Below are positions 1 through 14,855 of a stretch of 64,000 bases of DNA, piece by piece. Position 1 is the first letter of the stretch; each line of letters begins with the position of its first letter. Below the pieces are notes generated by a model. The model did not search any database. It saw only the letters and a program-made list of their open reading frames with translations, and was not told the DNA's origin. Source of the DNA: Sipunculus nudus (lineage: Eukaryota; Annelida; Sipuncula; Golfingiida; Sipunculidae); assembly GCA_026874595.1 (NCBI GenBank), contig CM049311.1:76088453-76152452 (forward strand), in the 5' to 3' direction. The position numbers were made by a program, and so were the translations under genes.

Positions 1-540
1 GTAAAACAGCGGTATAATAACAAATCAATACAATCACGCAGAAAAATAATGTGCACGGTACCTGGATACTAACACCGTCACAACGAGTTCTTTAAATGTA
101 TACTCTCGGAGAATGACAGTCCAGTGCAAAGCTCTTGCAACAATCAAGAAAGCAAAATGAAGTCTAAATGCCTAAAATCCAGGAGAAAGTCTTAGAAAAT
201 CTATAATTGCCGCATTCGTCGGATAAGGTCCTAGAAACTGACACACGCTTCTGCGTCCGCTGGAATCTGCTTTGCTCTCTCTGCCTGGCTCCAAAACACA
301 GCCCCTTAATATACCTACACACCCCAAGCCGAGAATTTTCCACTTCTCGAACAGTCTAACAGATCTTGCACAACACAGTAAACACGCGTTTCAGGAATTC
401 TCTAGAAAAAACAGCGCTGTGTATCTCTACATACCAGGCTAATCACGTGACCTCGGCCAGGCGTGAAAACCCAACGAGAGTTCAACCAGTACGGATTAAA
501 CATAGAATGTAACAAACGGCCCGGCGAGGGCGCCACAACA
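1..540 (-). mobile_element. Probable partial LTR of a retrotransposon, cut by the window edge
   Basis: Read on the minus strand, a sequence clearly richer in G+C than its surroundings starts TGTTGTGGCGCCCTCG near 540. It continues through a TATA-like TATATTAAGG about 230 bases in and runs off the left edge without coding capacity. The TG start, GC-rich head and internal TATA box look like a Ty3/Gypsy-type LTR. No protein domain or second LTR is visible, so this could also be a solo LTR or a promoter region of a neighbouring minus-strand gene. Confidence 0.4.
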
Positions 541-1813
541 CGAGTTACGCCAGCGCCACATAATAAAAAGAGCACCTGTAACACAAATGTCTCCTAATTT
601 ATTTTGAAATACTTTGACCAGTGTCTGACGTTCTTGTTGTAATACATAATATGTATTAGTTCATAACGATTCTTGCAAATCATTGGTGTTTAAGTTAAAA
701 CTGCAGCTTTATATAAAGCGGTTAAACACCCGATCCACAGACTATGTGCATGGTCAGATTAGTCGAATGGGGGAAGGGGGGGGGGGGGGTAAAAGGTTTT
801 TCTTCAACAGGGTTGAATTGTATTTTTATGAGCATGACAAGACAGTAACATTGAAGCACCTTTCACTCAAAATTTTAATATAATGGTGAATAATGCAAAT
901 TCATCACAGTCACATACTACAAAATATTTACGTTTGATGAGCTAATAACTTGGTGTAAATTAAATGTATCTAAATGTGATTATACCCTCCGCCCCACCCC
1001 TGGTTAATATGTAATTGCACTTCTCCTCATATCAGTATTAATGTCAGATCCAAGAAAATTTTGCACTCCCTTTGCATGAGTTCTCTACAAGCGGAGGAGG
1101 ATATACTTATAGCATGATTTACAATGGATATTGATTTGACGATGTGTTAAGTCGGGTCTTATCAGGAAAACTGTCATCAATCACAGCACTACGACAAATT
1201 CCGGTTTCTCTTCCTTCTGGTGTGCACTTTTCAAATACTTTAAAGTCGTTAAGTTTTTAATTAATTTTCATGGAATGATTATTCTATATTTTAATTCACA
1301 GTGGTGCCACTCAACCGTTCTTGGTTTTGAACTGTCGCGAACCCATGCATTCGTTGTGTGTCCTAAATGGGGCTATTTCCCATATTTTCACCATAAACTC
1401 CGAGTGACTCCCCCGTCAACTATGACCACTCCGCACAATCCATGATTATCAACCACTCAGGCGTCGGATTATACACGAGAATATACTGCACTTTTATCGA
1501 AAATTATTCGACCAATATTGATGATCAAGTATGAAGATATTTTTGTTAAACATATTTTGCTTAAACATATTACAACTAATACAAAATATATAAAGGGAGA
1601 AGGAGAAAGAATGAGACACAGGGGGACAGACAGACAAACAGAGTTGTTATATGATGACACCACATGAAAAATTAGCACGTTATCTTTGGCGCTTCCTCAG
1701 CACCAATTAAATCTGTATTATAAAATAAAGAATTTTTAATGCCATGATTCAAGAACATTTTAAAATAACTCTGTCTTTGCTGTCGAGCAAATAAAAGTTC
1801 CGGACAGTCCTTA
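541..1813. other. Region 3' of the anoctamin gene
   Basis: Contains the unproven anoctamin 3'UTR just below 1814 and a poly-G run at 776-789. I see no further gene; the small open frames here lack any recognisable pattern. Confidence 0.6.
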
Positions 1814-2011
1814 TCACGCGGTTTTAAACTCTTTGACTGTACTGGATCTCTTTTTGGCTCCCCCTGCGACGACGAAGGCGTCGTCGGCATACGTCGTTTG
1901 ATAGCGGTTGTCTTTGTTTAATCTCATCTCCCGCAGCATTAACAGTTTCACCCTCCCTGGTATGTCGGGGATCAGCACCGCTAACAGCCACGTACAAAAC
2001 GCCACCACGTG
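1814..2011 (-). CDS. Anoctamin exon 29 (TM10 end, C-terminal tail, stop)
   Basis: Acceptor gtcttacag. Residues 983-1047, [20 protein letters not shown], then a basic helix [13 protein letters not shown] and a short Lys/Ser-rich tail ending KEFKTA, TGA at 1814-1816. FEHVV----I-W-IPD-P is the family TM10. The tail is short compared with many vertebrate anoctamins. A minus-strand ATTAAA at 1735-1740 is the nearest possible poly(A) signal, about 75 nt after the stop; its use is unproven. Confidence 0.97.
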   Translation of the reverse strand, partial: HVVAFCTWLLAVLIPDIPGRVKLLMLREMRLNKDNRYQTTYADDAFVVAGGAKKRSSTVKEFKTA

Positions 2012-5000
2012 CTGTAAGACACATATTGTATTGTTAGACTTCCTGCTTTAACGTGAAATGGAAACTTGATAAAATATTACTTAATATCCAATCAGAATGT
2101 GAATACACTATGGACATTATGGACTTTATACATTGTTCCTGTACTCTATATTAACACCGCTCTACCAATTCCAACATTACTCACTTGATTAAGAAGCTTT
2201 CAAAGCTTATGTGATAATAAATTAGTTAGTTTATAAAAAAATAAAGATATTTTGTTGTATGAAGGGTCACTGTACGGGTTTGAAACACATTGGTAAAATG
2301 TTAAAATCCGTACAGGCTATTAAAAATCCTGTTGCTTTTTCTCTCTTTTCTAGTTTGTTTGATGCCAGCCCAGCATTACACCAAAGGCCGTAAATTAAAC
2401 TGACTGGTAAAATATGACAGTATACGCTACACCTGAAGTGAAACATGCTTTCATGAGGATAATAATAACATTCTATATACAATGTAGTTGATATTGTAAA
2501 CTGGGAGATCCAGTGAATCATATGACCGCTAAGGTGTTCTGTACGAAAAAAAATATCTTCTTACTACCATGCAGGTCTGTAACATTACCACGCAATCACA
2601 GACCTTGATTCCGCGACCCTCTCTGGCATCCATTTCATAATTAATAATGAATAAGCCAATTTTACTGATCAAATGGCTCGCGTACAATCCTTTTACGTGA
2701 ATGTTTGGTGCAAATCAGCCTGTCCAGGGCCAGATCCAGGAAAAGCGGGGGTTCAACAAGGGAGGACTATGATAAAACCTAAACAAAAAGGTCCTCAAGT
2801 CCGGAAAGGGGGGGGGGGGCAGATCGTAAAATTGGTCTGAAACCTTTAAAAAAAGGTTGCTTCGGCTTAGAAAGGGGGGGGGGGGGAGGGGGGGAGTCCG
2901 GATCCCCTTGAGCCCCCCCCCCCTTGGATTCGCTTCTGCTGTCCCGCTTCTGGTACATGTGATCTTGACCAAACGGAGTGTGACCAGTGTATTGCGCTTA
3001 CATTCTATTGGTAGTATTTGATTGAGAGCTGTGATTTCTGCCCTAACTATTGCAGTTGATTCATTTTTCATGAAACAGATGCCAGAGAGGAATCACTGTC
3101 TGTAAATACGTGGTCATGTCACAGACTTGGCAGTTTCAAGGTTGGAAAAAATAAAGCTCACCTCAAACACAATAATGAAAGCAAGTCTGCCTGCAAGCAC
3201 GTGCCAGTAATGCTGGGAGTAATCGTATCTGTTGGGATCCCATGGTGGGTTTCTGAAGTCTGAATATCTGAAAACATAAATAAACAGCACTGAGAGAGCG
3301 CATTTATCCGGCGATACGGCAATGAAAAAACCTGAATTTGCTCAAACTTATACATATTTTAATTCCATGTCCTTCTTTACAACTAAAATTCACAATGGAC
3401 TTACTGTCTAAAAATTGTGGACTTACTGTATAAAAAGTGTAGCAAGGAATTCCAGTTTGATATTCATGAGTGATTACCTGCACAATTCGTTATTTTTAAA
3501 TCCCACATTCACAACATCCGGTCTCTGCAATGCTGTGAAATCCGACACGTTGAAATAAGATAGGCTGTGGTTGATGTAACCGTGCAGACTCCAGCCGCCC
3601 CCGCCGTACTTAAACCTGTACACCATTTTGGGAACAAAGTCTGATGTCCAGCCAATTATCAATGCCTGAAAGGTAAGTCAGACTAACATTCAGAACAAAA
3701 TAATTATTTGTGAGTGCTTGCGTAATATATGAAAAAAAAACAAGACAAGTTGACTATTAAAAATATGTCAAATAATTATCAATATGTTTAAATTATGCCT
3801 TTTCCAACATAATATCTAGTATGATAATAATTTTTATTTTAAAGTGTATTTTATTACAATATAATGTACATGTGTTTAATTTCCACTCATTTCCTTGTGA
3901 TATGTATATAATGTAAATATGTTAACATTATGTTTTCTTCTGGAATAAATCAATTTTCTATATTTAAGGTTTTTTTATTTCAACTGTTGAACCAATATCA
4001 GTGCAATAATCACCCCCCCCCCCCCCCCCCCCGCCCCCTCGCCCAACCTACATCCACGCCCATATGTCCCTCCCTCTCACGAGGGGACACCTGCAATGTA
4101 GGAACACTTTGGCGAAATCCCGAAGGTGTCCCCTCACGACAGGTACTAGTGTATAACTATAGACTATAACGGAGGCATCAATTTATCTTCAAGGGCGGGG
4201 TATGACACTGAGGTGTGCAAGGGCAATCAATTTTGGGACAGTCTAGTTTATAATATTTCATAGCAAACCCGGAAATAGGACCAAAGTCTATAATTCTAAT
4301 TACAAATATATTTCATTTTGAATATATAAATATATTTCTCTTAACAGCAGGGAGGATGATTACATTGACCGTCACCCTTGCTAAAAATGGGGGAAATATA
4401 CCCCCCCCCCCCGTATTGACGCCCCTGATTATAAACATTATTTATTTAACACGGATTGTACAACTAATGCATAATAAACGACAAAAGGCACTCTCCATGG
4501 TGGTGTTTGGTAGTATCTATACGGAGAAAACCACCGATACTTGATATTATAGTATTATAGTATTATACTCACATTTGTCAAGACAGACAGGAATGTCACT
4601 CCTTGAAGAATTGGAAACCATATTCCTGAAAATGATGGAGTATTTTCTTTATTTTCCCTGGAAAAATTAACTACGACCGAGCTATATTTTTAACATAGCA
4701 CAAAAACCAATGCAGAAGACCATTTTCTTCGTGCGTAAGCTTAAACAATGTAAGATATATGCTTCCCTCGACATGCTGCATATGATAAATGTTTATAATT
4801 TCTTTATCAATAAACTATAAAATATAAAGAAAATGTTAAAATGCAATCGTATGACCTTCAATAAGAACAATTTCAATTGTATACTCAAAGATTATTTTAA
4901 GTAAAAAGCATTAACCTTATTTCGTAAAGAATAGAAAACCTATACCATGCTGTTTTACCATAATTGTTCTCAGGCTAAACTAATTACAACTCCCAAATTA

Positions 5001-8000
5001 TCGGTGGGTGGGAATTTGTTCTATTAGCATAACTGTTGATATAAACCCGTGTATTACCTATGTTCTGGGCACGGTGTGGAGGCATTCGCTGGTACTGGGT
5101 GGTGAATTTGTTGGCGTCTATACGGATCTCTAGGATGTTATTAACCAAAGCAATCAGCGGAGCCAGGGGAAACGCCGCAACAAAAATGGTTACAAAGCCG
5201 TACTGGATAACTAAAACAGAGATTTTCACAGTGTTACCACTAAATACTTCTGTAAGTTCACACATATACGCTCACATGAAAACATCTCTGATCAAGATAT
5301 TTCTCGCCACATAGATAATACAAACTCTGAACGAGAAAACATTGCCTTTTAGGACGAGGAAACGACACAGAAATAACAAGTGAAATATAGCTCTTAGGAA
5401 AATCGTGTTGTGCAGAAACAGCTAAAAAAATGCACGATTAGCCTTCTAAGCCATGGATAAACCGTATTGTAATAATTTATTTATAAAATATATAGTACAA
5501 CTGCATATATTACATTATAAATATACAATTTAAATGGTCAAAGACATTTATTCGTAAGCTGTCCTGTCGGTTTTCGAAGAAACTGTTACCCAATAGCCTC
5601 TGCAACTCTCATGCCTAATTAAATGTTGCAATTTATTAAAATAGAGGTTATGGGAAACAATGCTTTTGCATTGTTACCCATGATAAGTTTACTATCTGCC
5701 ATACCCAGATGGCGCCCTTGTACAACCATTGTACCACGCTAAAACCGCGGCCGGTGATATGTTATAACCTGATTACAAAGTTCGGTGGCGTACCCATCTC
5801 CAGATATTCTTCAAACAAAGCCAGCTCAGGAGCCTGTTCAAGCACAAAATCCTTCTCCATTCGAGTGTCCAGCTTCTGATGCTTTGCCCCCTTCTTGACC
5901 TGCCATGTTTTGAAAATCACTATCAGTCTCCTGAAAGAAAAAAAATATATACAGTTTCAACGAAAGATTCCTAATATTGACAGATTAAGAAAATAAAATG
6001 AACATAGGATTTAGAGAAAATAAACTCAATCTATAAAGATCAGTTCACAGTGGTGTTAATGATTTCATCGATATTTTACTGATATTTTTCCATTTGAAGA
6101 AATTAAACATTTTTTAACACAAGTAATTAATTGATAATATGCCTGATTAACTTGAAACAGATGAATTCTTTGTGATATAAAACAAATTAATATGTCTTAA
6201 TTTATTTGGCACGAGATTAGATTCTTTTGAATAATATTTCTTTTAGAGATTTTGAAAATCTTTAATTAAGGTAACACACAAACGTTATGGGTAAATTGCA
6301 GCTTTATCTGATACATTTTTCGCTCTAGGCAAACATAAACGATTGTTTATAACTAATCTTAATACTTTTGCGTCCACAGATTCCTCCTGATTTAATTGAA
6401 GCAAAATAACCTTCATCTTGTTCATAATTATGTTACTTACGGTAGGATAATTTCTTGGCAGTTATTTACGGTTTGTCGTCCAATCATAACCACGCCAAGC
6501 TGCATGCAAAGTTCAATCAGACATCCAGACGGATCGCACTGAAAATACGTGCCAGACAAAAAAAAATATAAAGAAACTACATACTGTATAAATAAAATAT
6601 TAAAGCAGTATACCTAGAAAACAAAGTTCATTTATATCAATCAAAGTCTTGTTTTAAATCCATATGACCCCATAAAGTATTTATCATATTTAACTTTGAA
6701 CATTTGCCCGTCTAATGGTACATCTTTTTATAAATTATTTATTTTTGGTCATTCTAAGAACACAGTAAGGGAGAGCCACATTTCAGTGCTTTCATATGAA
6801 ATAAAAAGACAATATCCCAAGACCTATTTTCTTGTTCAATTACAATGCCTTTTTTCTCGTTTAATTATTTTTAATTTTCTGTTTGAAGTTTTACCTTTTA
6901 ATATTAATATAAACAACACTTAGAAGAATAAAGAATGGGAGTGTTTTATCAGATATGCAACTTTATCCTGATCAAATTACGCTATATATTCTTATAGCAG
7001 AAGCAAAATAATTTAAACACAAATGGAAAATGCATATACACTTTACCCTTATATTAAACAATTAATATTTATAAAATCACTTGGGAGAACACTGCGCTCC
7101 AGGGCCATATATTTACTGAAAACGAATCTAAGAAAGTGTTAGAATTCCGAAAATCTTGCCTATCCCGATTAATGTGTTTATATATATAACGAATATGATC
7201 ATCTTACTCTGTCCAGAACAAATGTAAAGAAAGCAGATATTTTGAGAGACATGGTTACACCCAAATATGGATTCAATGGCAAATATATTTCTTCGTAAAG
7301 AACGAAAGAAGTAACAATTCAACATTGTATTTCAATCACAGTACTGTTAAATGTCAGAATTTGGTATAGAGTGAAATATTGAATTTATGACCTCAAACCA
7401 GGCCTCGCAAAAAAATAAGAAGAACCGTAAAAAAGTGTTCGTTATTTTGAGGACGTCGCTTAATTGGGGTGGTCGGTAGGCAAAGTTTTACTGTATAAAC
7501 AATTAATAAAACAGGTAGTGCATCCAGTAAATTTTTGAGTTAAAAGTGTTATTAGATACTAAAAGAATAAAAATAGTTGAATACCTCGTCATGGCGCCAT
7601 TTCCCGAAAAACAGAGAATCATTTGAGCCCGGTCGTCCAGAAAACCTAAAAGCACGATTAAAACACACACAGTGATAAAATATATAATTATATTCTATAC
7701 TTATTCTGATAGGAAAAAGAATATTTCTGGACTTACATTATCTAAAGGCTCGGCATATTTACAACTACCATGCGATATATTTCAATATACACGATGTCAG
7801 TTATATTTTCCTTGAACTTAAGTTATTTATATTTTAAAGAATGCTTTTATTGTAGGTTCTATATCGTACAATGCTATAACTGCCCAACCCATCCACCTTG
7901 TTTTGCTCACCGGAGATCTTGTCTGTTAACAATTAAAATGAATTAAAACTTGCAATGTGGAATTGTGCGAGTGTAAATTTCGCCTTTAAATATCAGTCCA

Positions 8001-10122
8001 AATGAATAAAACAAGAGAAAACTTTTTAAGTATTTCATACCTCCTGGGATGTGGAAAAAAATAATACCAGGAATTAGGAAATGCATCCATCATATAATAA
8101 TGCTAACATTAAGAGGTAATGAGGTCACTCAGTGAACTGTACCGAGCACATGATCACATTAAATGCTAAAGTTACCGATTGTACATTTGTTAACACATTA
8201 TGGACACATTAAGATGCGCTTTGGCTAAATGCGTTTGTTGACAAGATCATGTCGATAAAAGTTATAATATTTCCCCTAACGTATCACTACCCATATGCCA
8301 ATAAAGCCTATAAATGAAATAAAAACATCCTGAAATGAATGGAAAAAAATAATCCTACACAACAGCTTAAATATCTGACTTAATCAGTCACTGTTCATCT
8401 TGAAAATGCTATGTTAAGTTGACAGCAATTAGGCAGCTCGTACCACCGCCAAGGCCATGTTTTCTTATCTAGATCAGCTGCAGATTTTAATCGGTATCTA
8501 GCAGTACGATATTTCTCGACCAAGCACGAGTAGGGGACGCATAAATATTAGGAGACAGATTAAGTAAAGTGACTGGCATTAACACCCCGCGTGAGCAGAG
8601 GTATGCGCTCTGGGAGTGCCGCTTGGTAACGTCTTTGATTGACAGGTATGAGTTATAATACTTACTGTCCTTTAAAAAACGCGATGTAGATGATTGTCGA
8701 GTAGAAGTTGACGAATTCGAACAGGTACACCTTGAATGTATAGCTATCTTCGTATTCTGAGGTTGTTTTACATCTTTCTGTCAGACAAAGCAATTATAAT
8801 ACATAATTATAATTATTCTGAATAATAATAACTGAAATTATACATTTAGTCGTTGCAAACCTGAACAATTTCTTCACAGACAGTGTATGATGGGGCTTGT
8901 TCATATGTCAAAACAGCAAGATCCGTCGTATGGATAGATAAAAATTACATGACAGTCTGTACGAATAGAAAATAATATTTGAAAAACCACCTACCATATT
9001 CAGTGAGAAAGTTTGCAATTTTTCTGTAAACCTGAAAGATTATTAAAAAGTAAATCATAGTTTTTGTTGCATATCACATTACACTCAAATAGTGATATGA
9101 CAATGACTCTTACAAAACTGCTGTATTAGTTAACATAACAAATGTGTATCACTGCTTCCTGAATTACAATTAATCAAAAGAAGCATCGGAAATAGAAAAC
9201 CATTTATTACAGTTAAAGAAAAAGTTTGAGTATGTTACAATATATACATGTATAGGTCTTGTACCATTGTTACTTGTCCAAATTTGATGTAACAAATATA
9301 TCAATTCAGGAAAATGATATTTAAGATAAATATGAAGATAAAAAGTCATTCTAAAATCATCATTCCCAAAAAGTTGTCTTTGTCACACTGAACGTGAGTT
9401 CCATAACTACTCTGGAAGATTTGACATCGTTGCATTTACCTTGTTCATGATGAGAATGAACAACAAGTTAACACAGGCGGCGGTGAAGGAAGTGATGAGC
9501 TTGGCCAGGGTCTTGATTTCACCTTGTCCGATTGAGAACAGTATGGCGACGATGATGGTACGGTAGACCACAACCCCGAACACTGCGGCCACTACGAGGC
9601 AGATCTGAATCAGAGCAAACCGTAAATAGGGCGGTTCAACTTCAATTGTTACTAGATTTTCAGACAAGCAGCTGAAAATGAAAAGGAACTGTTGGAAATG
9701 GCGTGCACATATACAATTATATTATACAATACTCGAATTGATTTGAACCTTTTAATTTGTACTGCCACCTTAACTTATATGTTCTACCAGGTGGCATTTT
9801 ATTTTTGTTTGAGGAAACAAAATTTTATTCAAAATACTCCGGTGAAGGAAATGGTTGTTTTGTATATATAAAAAGCCTTGAGCTGACTTTATTTACCTTG
9901 TAATTTAAAAAAATTTAGCCGATCCTAATGTGATACATTTTAAAGTATGGGTACCAATGTTGCGGTTGATTTTTGCTATACTTGCAAGTGATTTCTGTAA
10001 GTTTTAATCCCCAAAGTGTTTAATAGTTAAGCGTATAGGGGTTGATCAGTTATTTCTATATCCATATTTAGGCACAGTTTTTGTGGATCGACCTTGTTAG
10101 TGCAAACCATCGATTTCGAATA

Positions 10123-10173
<51 letters not shown>

Positions 10174-13100
10174 CCAATTTTTTCTATTTGCGCTAGACTT
10201 CCAATACGACTCATTTTCTAAAGCTGAAATTTAGGCATAATAGTGGTCCAGCTTTGCACCTGATATTTATTTTTTACTTTTACCTTATTCTCAAGTTCGT
10301 ACACTCAATAGACAATCCCTGTTACCGCTGAGATGCATTTGTTTACGTTCTAGTTGAGCAATATTGCCAAGATAAATTGATAATAGAGAAATATAGAGAA
10401 AACAGAGTATTGTTTGTCTCACCATCAGTAGAACAACAAAAACGGAACTCATCTGACGACAGCATTTTGAGGATGGCGGCATCGTGGGCTCCAACATCTT
10501 AAATCATAATTTAAGATATAAAAATGATTAGATATATTGATATAACAAAAGTGATAATTATGATAGAATATAATCATATAATGATGGTGATAATAATGGT
10601 ATAATTAGAATAATGATAAGGTATAATCATAGGAAAAGGGCATAATGACGATGACAGATAGGGACAACATACCACATAAGAGCATGCGTCTGAAACAATT
10701 ATTAACCCTAAATTGATTCCATTTTCTATAGCTTTAAGATTTCTTGTAGGGAATTTGTACCATAGCACAAATAAGCAACATTACCAAGGATTCGGTCTTC
10801 GTTGCAAAAACAAATTGACCCACGAAAAATGGGAGCAGCGAATCGGTAGAACAATTAATTTTTTTTTCATACACTTGATATATTTTTGTACAACCGAACT
10901 CACCTTTGTGACAGGATTCATTTTTCTACGCTGGACTTTGGCCTCGAAGTCAGGTCTTACCCTCTGAAAAGGAGATTATGTTTAAATAAGCCATGTGAAA
11001 ATATGCAAAAATATGTAAATTCTGTAACTGTTACTTAACATTATATTCAGGTCCAGCAGTGAATTTTTCTATACTACATCCAGCGGGGAAAGTCTGATTT
11101 GGACAATGCTCCATTATATTCTGATTCAAGACCAGTTTCCCTGAAAGTTGTCAAGGGAACAGAGAATATGGGTTTCTCAAGTCTGATTCGTTCGTAATGA
11201 AGCCAAAATGATACCCTTCCGTAAATCTAATAAAAAAAACATTTGCACGTCATGTATTCATCAACCACCTGTTTAAATACACTGAATTAACACCATCAGA
11301 CTATGTCAAACATATGTAACTAGTGGTCAAAGGGCCATGGCGCAGCCAAGCACATATTACTCTAGATTTTGCACATAAGTGTATGTCACAGTCACTTAAT
11401 CTTGAGTTTGCAGGTCCCAAGTCTCATAAATTTATGCCCTGCGAATCAGACCACTGAGCTTATTAAACTTAGCTATTAAACTTGTGTGTCAACACCAACT
11501 CTTTTCAGGTCTCCTCGGAAATCTCACCATGTCTTAATCTGAAGCTGGAACTTTGCGTCTAACGACTACTATTTGTGTCCCGCTAAAGGATAACAAACCA
11601 TTGTCATTATCAAAAGTGCAAGGAAAATGCTTAAAAATAAAGATGACAGATGGTACCACTAGTCTGTTGCAGCAGCTTAAGTTCTACAAAATCAACTTAC
11701 AGTCTGATTTCATGATAAGCTATCCATCAAAATCTGAGAAATTAGGACTTAATGATTTTTTTACTGACAGGAGTCTCAGCTTATGGAATTTTTGCTCCAT
11801 AACACAGAGTACAGAGTGGCCTTTACGTTTCCTATCTGCCTCCCTGCCTGGACCAGTCAGCTTTTTAAGTTTGAACTTACTGGCTATTACAGTTACAATT
11901 TGAGCCCTTTAAACATACGAATTGATGACTTTTTTACCGTTCGCTCCATGCCTCAGAGAATATAGTGACCTTCTTTTCACAGGAGACAATTTTGGGACGG
12001 AACAGTAAAATTAAAATTCGAATCTGGATCTAGTCAAATCCTCTTTCTGCGGTCCTGTATGTTTCTCCATACAACATTTCCAACATCTACACCATTCCAC
12101 CCTAAAATTCAATAATTTCTCCCTGTGGACCATCCCTAATTAAATTTATTGAAATTATATGAGAACCTTTTTTTATATATTTTGTGGGCAAACAATAAAC
12201 TTCCAGTTTATCACTGGTGAAGGAATAAATGTCGTTAAGGTGACGTCGTTAATGTTGATACTGTCACTGCGATGACATCATGGTAATGGAAGTTTAAAGG
12301 AATTACCTTCAGCGAATGAGGTCTCCTGGTTTTAGCGGGAGGATTAAACAAATGCTATTTCTAGAGTACGATATGTGAAGATTTTGGCGCAGGTATGCGT
12401 TCTATGAGTACACTCTAGTTTAATACTGTTTAAGACATTACCTCCTCCAGCTCAAAGTGCGCTACATCCCAGTCGTATTGTAAAGATGCCTCTTTCCTCT
12501 TCCAAAACTCCAAGAAAATTGTCCCTGAAAAATTATTTGAAAACATAAATGGTAGTCGAGTACTTTTAAACTTATAAAAATGCTGGCATATGAATGTGAA
12601 CGCCAACTCATAAGTGGCATAAACCACGCACCGCCACATAGATTCAGCCTTAGGGAATTCATTTAACTGTCTACAGGATATATTATTTAATCAATTAAAA
12701 CTGAAAATTAGGCCCCACACAATGTCCCCAATATGCCTTGACTAGAATTATCTTGGGCGTATAATTGTCGCGATTACCCCAGGGTAAAGCAGTAGCGGAA
12801 GAAGTATACCGACGACACTTGAAACGCGTTGTTGTTAAGGAAGATATGTCCTCCTTTAACGTTTTTTTTTTTTCAAAAGAACTTACAGTGATAAAATTAA
12901 TTATTAAAATTAAACGTCAAGCGATTAATTCCCAGTTTACAAATATATTTTTATTCTTAAAAATTTTTTTTGAAAAGAACAGGTGTTCTTCTGTTTGGAA
13001 AGTCTTAAGTATTAAAAATTACCTACCCCACAGTGCCATAAATATAGCAAACAAGGCTGTGGCCATGTTGTCAAACACGTAGGTGACCCTGGAGAACAAA

Positions 13101-13220
13101 CAACTATCCTTTAAACGCCAGTACGGACAGTTCTTGTAGCATTGCGGACACATCCAAATCTGCCCTGCTTGGTTGAAGTTGCAGATCTCTTCACTGAAAG
13201 CAAAGATAAGTTACCATAAG

Positions 13221-13274
<54 letters not shown>

Positions 13275-14786
13275 AGCTGCTAAAGTATGCATGGTCAAAA
13301 TGAATTAAGCTTGCATATTTATGAACATGTGGTGGACGTGATAAAAAAGGGCTTTCGCATGTTGTTGAAGGGATTGTGTGATATCTAGTCTGTACATTTT
13401 ATTACCAGATCACCTATTCACCTTTTAGGCAAAAACCTGTAATAACGAACCACTTGTACACCTTGTTTGTTAATGGAGTAAGTCAAGTATATGGTACAAA
13501 CCTTGGGACGTTATCAGAGACTGTGACAAGACCGTAAACAAACACGCCAATACCGACAATCGTGGGCAGAATCAGCATGTACGTGTAGTAGCCCAGCCAG
13601 GCAAAATATATCCCGATCTTCTCACCAAAGTACCGTCTGCAAAAAGACCAAAAATCTCCTTTTTTTAAATAGTATTGCTTGTAATAGGAAATTCAGAAAA
13701 TTTCTATTATCCAATGAAGTTTGGTAAAATTAAATATGAAGTATTATTTATACTTTCTTTTGTAAACATTCAGTTACTATATAAGTAACTACCTACTAAG
13801 TAGCAACCCCCCATGATAATGCCTCTGTATAACTGAGATAATTAATTTGTTAATGTTTACGCAACAAGGCTTAAATCCCAAATGTGAATTCGTCGAAGAT
13901 CACCTAAACCAAATAAGTAGAAACAAGACCACTCACCTGATCATGTCGAGTGGTTGGAAACTGCACCAGCTTCCGAAGCGTGCCCACGTGCGGTACAGTA
14001 TCTGTAATTAAATATCTAAATTGAAGTTTAGAGTATATACTCTTCAACAATAATAACTCGACTGTTGTATATGCACTTAATCCTGTATGTATGGGTATTT
14101 TGTACACCAAATGTACGTTAAATGTGACATGTTATTTTATATAAATACATCGAGTTATAAAACTTTTTAACCTTCCATATACTATATGAAAATTAATCAG
14201 ATTTGTATTCCGTGTAATACATGATAACCCATATTCAGTGTTACCATATCAAACTCAAATCGATTGTCCATATATAAACAATATAATAGCAGTAAGTTAC
14301 ATAAGTCTGGCATCAAAGATCTTATTTTTGGAAACAATGTATGTATTAAATATTTTGAGTTCAATATGCGTCTTATTAGCTCTGAAATAGGATTTGCTTT
14401 TTCAATAATTCTTCACATTTTCACATTATAGTAATTTAAAAGTAAAAAAACTATTAATATAACTTTAAAGCCTGTGTTAGGAAAGTTTGGGCGCATTTTG
14501 GGCGCGACCACACCATAATGCCAAGAGAAAGTGCATTATAAATTTTCAAAATATTTCTACACGATAACTGGAGGTATTCCTTCCCATACCCTCAGCCGCC
14601 CCCCTTCCAAAAATTCCTCTTCTATCTGCCAATGATAAAACTGGACCGCTTGTGCTCCTGGTCTCTCTAAGGGTTTGTTACCTCAATGTGAAACACAAGG
14701 ACACAGTTGCGCCACCTACCAGTCTGTCGTTGCTCGGTATTGCCTTCTTGGATTTAGTTTTAAGTTTGTAGTCCCCCTAAGGAAGA

Positions 14787-14855
<69 letters not shown>

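Noticed and set aside
9605-9671. Upstream acceptor that would lengthen exon 19
   Set aside because: After exon 18 (phase 0) it reads into TGA within four codons; the inner acceptor matches the family sequence exactly.
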